From contig CAIQAL010000031.1 of the NCBI GenBank assembly GCA_903869825.1, forward strand, positions 1 to 54,620: a DNA stretch of 54,620 nt. Direction: 5' to 3'. The number at the start of each line of letters is the position of its first letter. Position 1 is the stretch's first letter. Below the pieces are notes generated by a model. The model did not search any database. It was given only the letters and a program-made list of their open reading frames with translations, and was not told where the DNA came from. The translations under genes and the position numbers were made by a program. The stretch is from an uncultured bacterium. GTDB taxonomy: Bacteria; Patescibacteriota; Minisyncoccia; Phycocordibacterales; UBA9973. Below are positions 10,742-20,804 of this stretch, in pieces.

Positions 10742-11476
10742 TTATATCGTATTTTCTAAGTCATTAATAGTCGATCTGATATCTTCGGATTTAAAAATTA
10801 CCGAACCAGCAGCCAGTCGGTCTGCACCTACCTCAGCAAGCTTCCCGGCTGTTTCAAAACTTACTGCTCCGTCCACAGTCACTATCAAATCAGGATATTT
10901 TTCTTTTAGTATCTTTATGTTGTCTAAAACTTTTTCATCAAATGGTTGCCCTTGATAACCAATTTTGGCAATTCCCATACATTGCACAAAATCAAGATAG
11001 TTTACAAGAGGAAAAATACTTTCAAGCGGAGTTCCGGTATTTATCGCCACCCCGATTTCTATCACATCCCGAACGTAAACATCTATCCCTTCAATAAAGT
11101 GTCGAAATTCTTCCAAATCACCGACCGCTTCAAGATGAAAAATAATTCTCTTGGGTCCAAGCTTGCAATAAATATCAAAATTCTTAACGGCATCTACCAC
11201 CATCATATCAAGCTCCAAATCTATCTCTTCCCAAAATGGCATCCCTTCTTCTTCATTTAATATTTTTTGGAAATTATAATCTTCAAAACCACCAGTAGAA
11301 AATGGCCAAGTCTGGGAAGGGACAAAAATCCCGTCGCATAAGTCCAATTGGGCAACTGGAACAATCCCTTTCACTAGAGAAATTTGATTTTTCATCTCTT
11401 CGTAATCTTTTGCCAAAATTGCCGGAATTATTTCAATCATTTTATATTTTATTAATTCTTCTAATGTGCCTTTCAT
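10742..11476 (-). CDS. ribulose-phosphate 3-epimerase-like TIM-barrel protein
   Basis: IIPAILAKDYEEMKNQ, AQLDLCDGIFVPS, DGAVSFETAGKLAEVGADRLAAGSVIF. Confidence 0.8.
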   Translation of the reverse strand: MKGTLEELIKYKMIEIIPAILAKDYEEMKNQISLVKGIVPVAQLDLCDGIFVPSQTWPFSTGGFEDYNFQKILNEEEGMPFWEEIDLELDMMVVDAVKNFDIYCKLGPKRIIFHLEAVGDLEEFRHFIEGIDVYVRDVIEIGVAINTGTPLESIFPLVNYLDFVQCMGIAKIGYQGQPFDEKVLDNIKILKEKYPDLIVTVDGAVSFETAGKLAEVGADRLAAGSVIFKSEDIRSTINDLENTI

Positions 11477-11930
11477 CTTCGGAAAACTTCGTATTTAAGA
11501 AAAGTTCCACTGCAAACTTTGCTTCGTCTTCGCTCATAAAGCGTACTCCGAGTGATAAGATGTTCGCATTGTTGTGTTCCCGCGCGAGCTTAACTATTTC
11601 AAAAGTTTCGGCACTTTTCTTTCCACTTATATCAATCTCCGCTTGCGCTTCTTTTGGACCATAAAAAATAGCTGCTCGAATTCCTTTCGTTTTATTGGCG
11701 CAAATCGCTTCTCCTTGTCCAGAACCGCCTAAAATAATTCCTTTACTTCCAACATCATTTGCTACGGCTTCAGCTACTGGCCGAATAAAATCAGGATAAT
11801 CATCATCCTTGTCGTACTTTACATTTCCCTTATCTTCAACTTCATATCCCTCTTCGAGTTCTGTTATGTATGTTTTTAGTTTTTCCTTCAATCCGTATCC
11901 TACGTGGTCACTACCAATGTATATTTTCAT
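11442..11930 (-). CDS. rpiB: ribose-5-phosphate isomerase B
   Basis: IYIGSDHVGYGLKEKLK, GIILGGSGQGEAICANKTKGIRAA, NNANILSLGVRF. Confidence 0.9.
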   Translation of the reverse strand: MKIYIGSDHVGYGLKEKLKTYITELEEGYEVEDKGNVKYDKDDDYPDFIRPVAEAVANDVGSKGIILGGSGQGEAICANKTKGIRAAIFYGPKEAQAEIDISGKKSAETFEIVKLAREHNNANILSLGVRFMSEDEAKFAVELFLNTKFSEDERHIRRINKI

Positions 11931-11935
11931 AATTT

Positions 11936-12961
11936 TTATTTAATTGTATTTCCAGTCTTTATTACGTGATCTACTAATGTATATGTGTACCCCATCTCGT
12001 TATCATACCAACCGAGTACTTTTACTAAATTTCCCCCGACTACTCGGGTCATTGCTAGGTCGGCGATGGAAGCGTGTGGATTCCCGAGAATGTCAGACGA
12101 CACAAGAGGTTCGTTGGTAACAGTGAAAATATTTTTCCAACGTGGACCAAGCGACGCTTTGGTTAAAATTTCGTTTACTTCTTCTTTCGTGGTCACTCGC
12201 TTCGCGATGAAGGTTACGTCCACTATTGAACCAGCTGGAACCGGCACTCGAATGGATATTCCATCAAATAATCCTACAAGTTCAGGGAAAGCCAAAGTCA
12301 CAGCGATAGCAGCACCAGTAGAAGAAGGAACAATATTTTGCGCTGCTGCTCTACCCTCTCGTAAATCTTTTTTACTTGGACCATCAACCAATGCTTGGGT
12401 CCCGGTATATCCGTGGACAGTATTTAAAATCGCTTTATCAATTCCAATGGCTTCGTGTAAAATGGCGATCAAGGGACTCGTGGCATTAGTTGTGCAAGAT
12501 GCATTGGAAGTTATATCAGCAGTTCCAAATTTTTCTTCGTTAATTCCAAGTAATATTGTTTCACCGTGGACTGTACCTTCCACTCCTTTGGAGGGGGCAC
12601 TGATTACTACTTTCTTTGCTCCTTGGTCAAGGTGAAATTTTGCTTTGTCAAAAGATGTAAACAATCCAGTTGACTCCACTACTACATCTATCTCGAATTC
12701 TTTCCAAGGAAGTTTTGTAGTGTCTTTTTCTGAAAGAAACTTTACTTTTCTACCATCAATGATTAAATCGGTTCCGGATACTTCTACTTTGTGATCCCAA
12801 TTTCGGTAAACAGTGTCATGACGTAAAAGGTAAGCTAGGCTTTCAATCGAACCCAAATCATTAACCGCAACAATTTCTATCTCAGGCTTATCCCATGCAA
12901 CCTTTAAGAATGCCCTCCCGATTCGTCCAAAACCATTAATCCCCACCTTCAGTGTTTTCAT
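11936..12961 (-). CDS. gap: glyceraldehyde-3-phosphate dehydrogenase
   Basis: VGINGFGRIGR, SNASCTTNATSPL catalytic Cys motif, WYDNEMGYT. Confidence 0.97.
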   Translation of the reverse strand: MKTLKVGINGFGRIGRAFLKVAWDKPEIEIVAVNDLGSIESLAYLLRHDTVYRNWDHKVEVSGTDLIIDGRKVKFLSEKDTTKLPWKEFEIDVVVESTGLFTSFDKAKFHLDQGAKKVVISAPSKGVEGTVHGETILLGINEEKFGTADITSNASCTTNATSPLIAILHEAIGIDKAILNTVHGYTGTQALVDGPSKKDLREGRAAAQNIVPSSTGAAIAVTLAFPELVGLFDGISIRVPVPAGSIVDVTFIAKRVTTKEEVNEILTKASLGPRWKNIFTVTNEPLVSSDILGNPHASIADLAMTRVVGGNLVKVLGWYDNEMGYTYTLVDHVIKTGNTIK

Positions 12962-13032
12962 AATTTTTATTAAATTAAATTTTAATATCCCTATTATATC
13001 AGAATACCTAGAGAAAATAAAAATGTGCTAAA

Positions 13033-13740
13033 ATGGAGCCAATGAAGATACATAGATTCATCGGCGCTTTTGACCTTAGTAAAAAAAGCTTCCAAATTAG
13101 AGACAAAGAAGTAGTAAACCAAATTAAAAACGTCCTCAGAATTAAAGAGGGCGAAATAGTGGAACTTTGTGATGGAAAAAGTATTTCAGTGATGGCGGAA
13201 ATTGTAAAAATTGATGGAAATGGTATTGGCGTCTTGATTAAGAGCATTGAGGAGAATAAAAATAAAACGGAAAACAGTATTTCACTTTTCTGTGCTATTT
13301 TGAAAAAAGAAAATTTCGAATTGGTAGTCCAAAAAGCAACCGAATGTGGGGTGACAAAAATAATTCCTATAATCACTGCCCGCACAATTAAAACCGGGCT
13401 CAATGTTGAACGTTTGCAAAAAATCGCGAAAGAAGCGAGTGAGCAATGTGGACGAATTACAATTCCTGAAATCTTGGAACCAATTGATTTTGAAAAAGCC
13501 TTGGAACTGGCAAAGGGAAATTTTAATATTCTGTTTGATGCATCTGGAGACTTGCTTAGTGTCACAAAAAATGAATCAAAAAACATAGATATTTTCATCG
13601 GACCTGAAGGCGGCTGGAGGGAAGAAGAAATCGCTAAAGTTAAATCCTTGGGTTTCATAATTACATCACTTGGCCCCCTAGTCCTACGTGGCGAAACCGC
13701 CGCTATTGTAGCAACTTACCTCGTTTCTAATTTGTGTTAA
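13033..13740 (+). CDS. rsmE: 16S rRNA (uracil1498-N3)-methyltransferase
   Basis: IFIGPEGGWREEEI and LGPLVLRGETAAI motifs. Confidence 0.93.
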   Translation: MEPMKIHRFIGAFDLSKKSFQIRDKEVVNQIKNVLRIKEGEIVELCDGKSISVMAEIVKIDGNGIGVLIKSIEENKNKTENSISLFCAILKKENFELVVQKATECGVTKIIPIITARTIKTGLNVERLQKIAKEASEQCGRITIPEILEPIDFEKALELAKGNFNILFDASGDLLSVTKNESKNIDIFIGPEGGWREEEIAKVKSLGFIITSLGPLVLRGETAAIVATYLVSNLC

Positions 13741-13749
13741 GATAAATAA

Positions 13750-16700
13750 ATGGAAAAAGAAACTGCCAAATTTGTCCACCTGCATACCCACTCGCATTAT
13801 TCCCTCTTGGATGGACTTTCTAAGGTTGAAGATTTGGTCTCTCTCGCTAAAAAATATAAGATGCCAGCTCTCGCTATCACTGACCACGGCAACATGTATG
13901 GCACAATTGAATTTTATAAACTAGCAAAAAAAGCCGGAATAAAACCAATCATCGGAGTAGAAGCCTACATCGCTGAACGTTCAAGACTCGACAAAGAGTC
14001 AGGGATTGATAATAAGCGTTATCATTTAACGTTGCTTGCAAAAAATAATGAAGGCTACAAAAATTTGATCAGACTTGTCACTTTGGCAAACCTGGAAGGC
14101 TACTATTACAAACCAAGGATGGACAAAGAAATCTTAAGAAAACATTCCGAAGGAATCATTTGCCTTTCAGGTTGTATGGGAGGCGAACTTTCCCAAGCAT
14201 TAACAAAAAATGACCCGAACAAAGCGGAAAAAATAATAAAAGAGTATCAGGAAATTTTCGGGAAAGAAAATTATTTTTTAGAAATAATGAACCATCACAC
14301 AGTCTCGAACGACAAAGTAGTAAGAGAAAATATTATCTCTCTTGGAAAGAAATTTAACATTCCGATTGTCGCAACTTTTGATTCCCACTATCCACACACC
14401 GAGGACGCAAAAGCACATGAAACATTGCTCGCAATTCAGACGAATACCGACGTAAATGACGAAAATAAATTTTCCTTCGGAGACGATGATTATTCATTTG
14501 TAAATCCGGGAAAGGCGTATGAAATGTTCGAAGACATTCCAGAAGCGGTAGAAAACACTGTAATGGTGGCCGACCTATGTAATGTGGAAATTGACCTAGG
14601 AAAATGGGTCTTTCCAAATTTCATCGTTTCCGATGGAAAGACCTACGATGAAAAATTACGTGAGCTTACATATTTAGGTATTAAAAAAAGAAAAATAGAA
14701 GAAACCCCCGAACTCCTTAAGCGAGTTGAATATGAGCTAGATATAATTATAAAAAAAGGATATTCGCCATACTTTTTAGTGGTGGGTGATCTCTTACACC
14801 ACGCTAAAGAAAACGGAATTTTAACTATGGTCCGAGGATCGGTGGCAGGATCAATGGTGAACTACCTTATTGGTATCACAAACGTGAATCCAATAGAATA
14901 CAAACTTCCATTCGAGCGATTTTTAAACCCGTTTCGGCCTTCCCCTCCCGATATCGACATGGATTACGCCGACAATCGCCGAGATGAAATGATTGAATAT
15001 GCCAAACAAAAATATGGTGAAGACAAAGTTGCCCAGATAGGAACTTTCGGAACAATGATGGCCCGAGGTGCTGTTCGAGATGTTGCACGAGCTCTTGCTT
15101 ATCCATATACCATTGGTGACCGCATTTCAAAAATGATTCCCATGGGTTCTCAAGGAATGCCAATGACTATTGATAACGCAATCAAGATGATACCGGAATT
15201 AAAAGAAGCTTACGAAAAAGAAATTGACACAAAAGAAATAATAAATTTGGCAAAAAAGTTGGAAGGTTGTGTCCGACATATCTCGGTTCATGCCGCCGGA
15301 GTAGTTATCTCTCCGAAACAAATTTATGAATATACTCCCACTCAGCTTGACCCAAAAGGCGGAAAAATAATTACTCAATACGATATGTACAGCATCGAAG
15401 AAGCCGGACTCCTAAAATTCGACTTTCTCGGAATTCGAAATTTATCAATTTTGTCAGACAGTATTAGTTTAGTTAAAAAATTCTACGATGTGACGGTGGA
15501 CCTTGATAATATTCCACTCGATGATAAGAAAACTTTTACTCTTCTCGCCAAAGGTCAAACGGAAGGGCTCTTTCAATTAAACGGCTCAGGAATGACACGA
15601 TATTTAAAAGAATTAAAACCAACTTCCATCCACGATATCAATGCGATGGTTGCTCTTTATCGTCCGGGCCCGATGGATTCGATTCCCGAATACATTAAGC
15701 GAAAACACAATCCTCAATATGTCACCTACTTAGACCCCAGAATGAAAAAATTCTTGGGTGAATCTTATGGGTTAATTGTTTACCAAGACGACCTTCTTTT
15801 CTGCGCCCTTGAAATGGCAGGCTACAACTGGGAAGAAGCGGACAAGTTCCGAAAAGCGGTCGGTAAAAAGATTCCAGCTGAAATGGCGGCTCAATATAAA
15901 AAATTTACCAAAGGAATAGTCGACAACGGACAGACGTCGGCATTTGCCGAAAAACTCTGGAAGCTTTTCGAACCTTTCCAGGCGTACGGATTTAACAAAG
16001 CGCACGCCGCCAGTTATGGCCGGGTTGCATATCAGACAGCTTATATGAAAGCGCATTACCCGGTAGAATATATGACCGCCATTTTGACTGCTGAGTCCGG
16101 CGACGTTGAAAAAATTTCAGAAATAATTACCGAATGTAAAAAAATGGATATCGCGGTTCTCCCCCCGAACATCAATGAAAGTTTCGGTGGGTTTACTTGT
16201 TTAGCGGAAGACCCGAATTCAAAAATAAGTGCCAAAAACAAAAGCGTCAAAATCCGTTTCGGACTTTATACCATAAAAAATCTGGGCACCGATATTTCTG
16301 ATGCTATTATTGCCGAAAAAAAGGAGAACGGAAAATATCAATCAATCACTGACTTCTTGGATCGAATCAAACATAAAAATTTGAATAAAAAATCGCTAGA
16401 GGCACTCATCAAATCAGGATCGATGGACGACTTGGGTGAACGTGGAATGTTACTTGCAAACTCAGAAGATATGCTTTCTTACAGCCGGGAGGCTGGAAAG
16501 CAAGACAAAAATCAAGTTTCTCTTTTTGGTGAAATGAAAGAAGCAAAACCCGAATTTAAAATGAACAATATCTCTTCTTCCACTCAAGGTGAAAAACTCC
16601 TTTGGGAAAAAGAATTGCTCGGACTTTATATTTCGGGACATCCTCTAGACCGGCTCAGAGATAAACTTGAAAAAAGAGACGTAAATATTAAAAAAATTAA

Positions 16701-16962
16701 ATCGGATATCGGAAATGGAATGCCGATAACCATTGCCGGGATTATTGAAACCGTTCGACCGGTCATCACGAAAAAAAATGAACGGATGGCCTTTTTAAAA
16801 ATTGCCGACCTCACTGACTCTATAGAGGCCGTCGTTTTTCCGAGTATTTATTCAAACTCAATAGAAATTCTCGTCCCAGAAAAATGCATCGCTTTTTCCG
16901 GAAAAGTTTCTCTTCGAAATGGTGAAAAAAGTATCATCATCGAAGCATTAAAAGAAGTATAA
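13750..16962 (+). CDS. dnaE: DNA polymerase III alpha subunit
   Basis: PHP domain FVHLHTHSHYSLLDGLSK; PDIDMDYADNRRDEMIEY; YGLIVYQDDLL; 1070 aa. Confidence 0.98.
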   Translation: MEKETAKFVHLHTHSHYSLLDGLSKVEDLVSLAKKYKMPALAITDHGNMYGTIEFYKLAKKAGIKPIIGVEAYIAERSRLDKESGIDNKRYHLTLLAKNNEGYKNLIRLVTLANLEGYYYKPRMDKEILRKHSEGIICLSGCMGGELSQALTKNDPNKAEKIIKEYQEIFGKENYFLEIMNHHTVSNDKVVRENIISLGKKFNIPIVATFDSHYPHTEDAKAHETLLAIQTNTDVNDENKFSFGDDDYSFVNPGKAYEMFEDIPEAVENTVMVADLCNVEIDLGKWVFPNFIVSDGKTYDEKLRELTYLGIKKRKIEETPELLKRVEYELDIIIKKGYSPYFLVVGDLLHHAKENGILTMVRGSVAGSMVNYLIGITNVNPIEYKLPFERFLNPFRPSPPDIDMDYADNRRDEMIEYAKQKYGEDKVAQIGTFGTMMARGAVRDVARALAYPYTIGDRISKMIPMGSQGMPMTIDNAIKMIPELKEAYEKEIDTKEIINLAKKLEGCVRHISVHAAGVVISPKQIYEYTPTQLDPKGGKIITQYDMYSIEEAGLLKFDFLGIRNLSILSDSISLVKKFYDVTVDLDNIPLDDKKTFTLLAKGQTEGLFQLNGSGMTRYLKELKPTSIHDINAMVALYRPGPMDSIPEYIKRKHNPQYVTYLDPRMKKFLGESYGLIVYQDDLLFCALEMAGYNWEEADKFRKAVGKKIPAEMAAQYKKFTKGIVDNGQTSAFAEKLWKLFEPFQAYGFNKAHAASYGRVAYQTAYMKAHYPVEYMTAILTAESGDVEKISEIITECKKMDIAVLPPNINESFGGFTCLAEDPNSKISAKNKSVKIRFGLYTIKNLGTDISDAIIAEKKENGKYQSITDFLDRIKHKNLNKKSLEALIKSGSMDDLGERGMLLANSEDMLSYSREAGKQDKNQVSLFGEMKEAKPEFKMNNISSSTQGEKLLWEKELLGLYISGHPLDRLRDKLEKRDVNIKKIKSDIGNGMPITIAGIIETVRPVITKKNERMAFLKIADLTDSIEAVVFPSIYSNSIEILVPEKCIAFSGKVSLRNGEKSIIIEALKEV

Positions 16963-16970
16963 AAAGAAAA

Positions 16971-17006
16971 ACCCCACGAATGAGATTTTTCTCAATCCGT
17001 GGGGAA
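16971..17006. terminator. bidirectional rho-independent terminator between dnaE and the convergent ORF
   Basis: CCCCACG-AATGAG-ATTTTT-CTCAAT-C-CGTGGGG hairpin. Confidence 0.7.
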
Positions 17007-17009
17007 AGA

Positions 17010-17453
17010 TTATGCTTCTGATTTTTTTGGTTTGAAAATTGCAATAGTAATCATTGCACTTTCAATTATGCATAATATTCCCCAAAAAAATACTGAGCCA
17101 AGAATATCAAGAAAGTAGTAAGCTATCTCTTCATATTCTGGAGTTGCGTAATGCGGGTCCCCCAGGTCTAGGAATGACAATAAGACCAAAAATACAAGTA
17201 CAGCGAACGCCAGGTTAAATACAAAATATTTATAAACAATATTTATATACTTACCTAAGTCAACTTTAGTAAGAAGTGCGGCTGCTATGGCTATCCCGCA
17301 AAAAAGAAATATAAATCCTGCTGAAGAAAACCCATTAGTTAACCTAACCGGACCATCTTCACTTTCAAAGGATAATGCAGCTGAATGCGCAAAACTTGCG
17401 CAAACAACCATGACAAATCCGACCAAGACCAAAAATAAAGAAATTTTTTTCAT
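17010..17453 (-). CDS. hypothetical membrane protein (about 4 TM)
   Basis: 147-aa ORF with four hydrophobic segments. Confidence 0.6.
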   Translation of the reverse strand: MKKISLFLVLVGFVMVVCASFAHSAALSFESEDGPVRLTNGFSSAGFIFLFCGIAIAAALLTKVDLGKYINIVYKYFVFNLAFAVLVFLVLLSFLDLGDPHYATPEYEEIAYYFLDILGSVFFWGILCIIESAMITIAIFKPKKSEA

Positions 17454-17624
17454 ACTTTAATGATTTTGTATATACAAATGCTTGGTCCATTTCGCGGCAA
17501 CCAAACGATCTTTTTGACTTATATACAATATAAGTATAGAAAGCACCCTAGAAAGAAATTTTCCGTCGAGAGTGCTATCTACACTTAATAATCAAATATT
17601 ATTAAAGTACTCTATACTACTGTA

Positions 17625-17654
17625 GTATAGCATAAAGAAATGTAAAAGTCAATA
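17625..17654 (-). promoter_or_regulatory. sigma70-like promoter
   Basis: on minus strand TTGACT-N17-TATACT; faces the 17010-17453 gene. Confidence 0.55.
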
Positions 17655-17688
17655 GATACAGCAGACAGAACCTTGCTTTCGTCTAGCA

Positions 17689-18279
17689 TTAATTATATAA
17701 GCTCATTGCCTTATCTTTGCCTTCCGTGAGAATAGTCTCAACTGCAAGTGCAACTTTTTTGGAAAGTTTTTTGAGTTCTGTTAGTTCACTATCTTTATAT
17801 TTCCCAAGCAAGAATTTTAACATTGCTTCCTCCCCTTTTGGTTTTCTGATTTTTCCGGATGGTGTAGCTGGAGCAATCCCAACCCTGATGCGAATAAATT
17901 CACGAGACTTTAATTTTTTGATTATTGACTCAAGGCCATTATGCCCACCGGAACTTCGGTCATAAGAAATTTTCATCGTGCCGATCGGCAAATCCACATC
18001 ATCGTAAACAATTACAATATCTTGCAACTTTAATTTATTTTTTTCTTTTTGAAATGCTACCGCCACCCCAGAATTATTCATGAATGTTGTTGGCTTTAAA
18101 AACTCGGTTGCTTTCCCTCCTAGTAAATCTTTGTAAAAAAGTGCTTTCGTTCCTGGGCTTTGTTTCCATTCTATTTTTTTACCCAAAAGAAAATCAAGCA
18201 TTATAAAACCAGTATTGTGCCTGGTATTTTCATATTCCTCCCCCGGGTTCCCGAGCCCTACCACTAATTTCATACTCAT
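17689..18279 (-). CDS. pth: peptidyl-tRNA hydrolase
   Basis: VGLGNPGEEYENTRHNTGFIMLD; DDVDLPIGTMKISYDRSSGGHNGLESI. Confidence 0.95.
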   Translation of the reverse strand: MSMKLVVGLGNPGEEYENTRHNTGFIMLDFLLGKKIEWKQSPGTKALFYKDLLGGKATEFLKPTTFMNNSGVAVAFQKEKNKLKLQDIVIVYDDVDLPIGTMKISYDRSSGGHNGLESIIKKLKSREFIRIRVGIAPATPSGKIRKPKGEEAMLKFLLGKYKDSELTELKKLSKKVALAVETILTEGKDKAMSLYN

Positions 18280-18374
18280 ATGATAGCAAAATTTCTTCTT
18301 TATTTATTTTTAATTTTTAATTAAGATACAGATCTACTTGTTGTGTCAAGAAATATTTGTGATAAAATAGAGCA

Positions 18375-18950
18375 ATGGAAAATCAAAAAAATAAAACACG
18401 AGTGCAGTCTTTCTGGGAACTTGTCCGGTTTGCACTAGTAGCTATTATTATCGTCATCCCTATTCGAATCTTTGTCGCTCAGCCGTTTATCGTCTCAGGT
18501 TCTTCAATGGTCCCGACATTTTCTGATGGACAATATCTGATTGTCGATGAGATATCTTACCTACTCGGAACACCAAAAAGAGATGATGTGATTGTATTTC
18601 GTAATCCCCAAAATACAAGCATCTTTTTCATAAAAAGAATTATCGGTCTCCCGGGAGAAACAGTTGATGTAAATAGTGAAAAAAATGAGGTCCTCATTAC
18701 TAACAAAGATCATCCAAATGGCTTCGAACTTGATCAATCATTCATTGTAAACAAGGGCGGGATAGACGGTCATTTGGAATTAGGAAAAGGCGAATATTTT
18801 GTAATGGGCGACAACCGTCCCGCCAGCTCCGACTCGAGATACTGGGGAGTCGTGCCAAGAAACCTAATCATAGGAAAAGTTTTCTTACGATTGTTTCCAA
18901 TTAATAAAATAGGTCTCTTGCCTGGTGGTTATACCCAAGCAGAAAAATAA
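18375..18950 (+). CDS. lepB: signal peptidase I
   Basis: VSGSSMVPTF catalytic Ser, KRIIGLPGE catalytic Lys, YFVMGDNRPASSDSRYWG. Confidence 0.95.
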   Translation: MENQKNKTRVQSFWELVRFALVAIIIVIPIRIFVAQPFIVSGSSMVPTFSDGQYLIVDEISYLLGTPKRDDVIVFRNPQNTSIFFIKRIIGLPGETVDVNSEKNEVLITNKDHPNGFELDQSFIVNKGGIDGHLELGKGEYFVMGDNRPASSDSRYWGVVPRNLIIGKVFLRLFPINKIGLLPGGYTQAEK

Positions 18951-18955
18951 AAAAA

Positions 18956-20251
18956 ATGAAACCACAAAAACATGTTTCAAAAGAATTGCTGACCCCGAAA
19001 GGAATGCGTGACATAATGAACGAGGAATATTACAACTTCCAAGGTTTTTTTGAAAAAGCCCAGGAAATAGCTATCTATTATGGATTCAAACCAATTGAGA
19101 CTCCAATGCTCGAATATGAAAGAGTCTTCACTTCCGGAATCGGTTCCGGTACAGATATTATCGATAAAGAAATGTATACTTTAAAAACAAAGGGCGAAGA
19201 CGAACTCGCTCTTAGACCCGAACATACTGCATCTCTAATGCGAGCTTACGTTGAACACGGAATGCAAACAATGCCTCAGCCGGTTATGTACTATCAATAC
19301 GGGCCAACTTTCCGCCACGATAACCCCCAACGAGGACGTTACCGACAATTTTATCAATTTGATTTGGATTGTTTAGGCTCCGGAAAAAGCATAATGGATG
19401 CAATGGTCATAAAAGTCGGAATGAATATTCTTGAAGAAGCAGGAGCTCAAAATCTTTCAGTCAACATTAATTCTATTGGTGACAAAGAATGCCGCAACGG
19501 ATACTTACGAGAACTTACTAGCTACTACCGAAAACATATCAATAATCTTCCAGCAATTGACAGAGAGCGACTAAAGACTAATCCCCTTCGAATATTGGAT
19601 TCAAAAGATCTAAAAACAAAAGAGATAAATGAGCAAGCTCCCGATTCGGTCAGCTTCCTGTGTCCATCTTGCAAAAAACACTTTAAAGAAGTGTTGGAAT
19701 ATTTGGAAGAAATGAATATTCCATATACTTTAAACAAAAACTTGGTCCGAGGGCTTTCTTACTATACGCGAACTGTGTTTGAAATAATAGAAGAAGCGGG
19801 CGGAGAGGAAGGCACTCCTATTACTATTGCTGGTGGCGGACGTTATGATTATCTTGCCCGTCAAATTGGCAGCAAAAAAGATGTCCCGGCTGTTGGATTT
19901 TCAATTGGAGTGGATCGAATAATTGCTGCTCCGTGGTATAAAAAACTTACTCCAAGAATATTAAAAAAACCAAAAATCTATTTCGTTCAACTTGGCGCCG
20001 AAGCAAAACTGAAAAGCTTGAATGTTATTGAGATTCTTCGCAAGGCTCATATTCCGATCGCTCAATCACTTTCAAAAGATAGTTTGGGTTCTCAGCTTGC
20101 CAGTGCCGAAAAGTCTGGTATTCCTTATGTTCTCATTTTCGGGTTAAAAGAAGCCTTAAGCGATTCGGTCATTGTCCGAGATATGTCCAATCGTTCTCAA
20201 GACACAGTCAAATTGGGGAAACTGCTTGATTACTTAAAAGATTTAAAATAG
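18956..20251 (+). CDS. hisS: histidyl-tRNA synthetase
   Basis: class II motifs GMRDIM, RPEHTASLMRAY, RHDNPQRGRYRQFYQFD, AGGGRYDYL. Confidence 0.97.
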   Translation: MKPQKHVSKELLTPKGMRDIMNEEYYNFQGFFEKAQEIAIYYGFKPIETPMLEYERVFTSGIGSGTDIIDKEMYTLKTKGEDELALRPEHTASLMRAYVEHGMQTMPQPVMYYQYGPTFRHDNPQRGRYRQFYQFDLDCLGSGKSIMDAMVIKVGMNILEEAGAQNLSVNINSIGDKECRNGYLRELTSYYRKHINNLPAIDRERLKTNPLRILDSKDLKTKEINEQAPDSVSFLCPSCKKHFKEVLEYLEEMNIPYTLNKNLVRGLSYYTRTVFEIIEEAGGEEGTPITIAGGGRYDYLARQIGSKKDVPAVGFSIGVDRIIAAPWYKKLTPRILKKPKIYFVQLGAEAKLKSLNVIEILRKAHIPIAQSLSKDSLGSQLASAEKSGIPYVLIFGLKEALSDSVIVRDMSNRSQDTVKLGKLLDYLKDLK

Positions 20252-20254
20252 AGT

Positions 20255-20794
20255 ATGGTAGTAAAAAAAATAGTTCAAAAAGAAAACAAGGTACTCCGAC
20301 AAATTGCTAAGGAAATTCCTGTTCGAGAGATTGCAACTCTTAAAACACAAAAAATTGTTAAAGAAATGTCTGCGGCCTTAAAAAGTCAGAGCGATGGAGT
20401 AGCAATTGCCGCTCCGCAGATAGGCTATCCCCTTTCTATTTTTGTCGTGTCTGGAAAAATTTTCCACGAAAAGTTTTTAAGAGGCGAAGACATGAGAAAA
20501 GTCCCAGAAAATGAAATTCTAAATGATTTGGTTTTTATTAATCCAAAAATTTCAAAGCTTTCACGTGAAAAGGATTGGGTTCCGGAAGGCTGTCTTTCTG
20601 TTCGATGGCTTTATGGCCAAACTCACCGGTCAAAAAAAGCTACAATCACAGCATACAATGAAACTGGCAAAAAATTTGTCAGAGGAGCAAGTGGTCTCCT
20701 AGCTCAAGTTTTCCAACATGAAACCGACCACCTAAAAGGCATTCTCTTTATTGATCACGCTAAAGAAATCAAGGAAGAAAAACTTAAGCAATAA
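20255..20794 (+). CDS. def: peptide deformylase
   Basis: GVAIAAPQIG, EGCLS, QHETDHLKGILF. Confidence 0.95.
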   Translation: MVVKKIVQKENKVLRQIAKEIPVREIATLKTQKIVKEMSAALKSQSDGVAIAAPQIGYPLSIFVVSGKIFHEKFLRGEDMRKVPENEILNDLVFINPKISKLSREKDWVPEGCLSVRWLYGQTHRSKKATITAYNETGKKFVRGASGLLAQVFQHETDHLKGILFIDHAKEIKEEKLKQ

Positions 20795-20804
20795 TTTTTT
20801 CAAC

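Noticed and set aside
11985-12635. 216-aa ORF antisense to gap
   Set aside because: Antisense shadow of GAPDH; no recognisable motif
13008-13658. 216-aa ORF antisense to rsmE
   Set aside because: Fully overlaps a strongly supported rsmE; hydrophobic/Ser-rich composition typical of antisense frames in AT-rich genes
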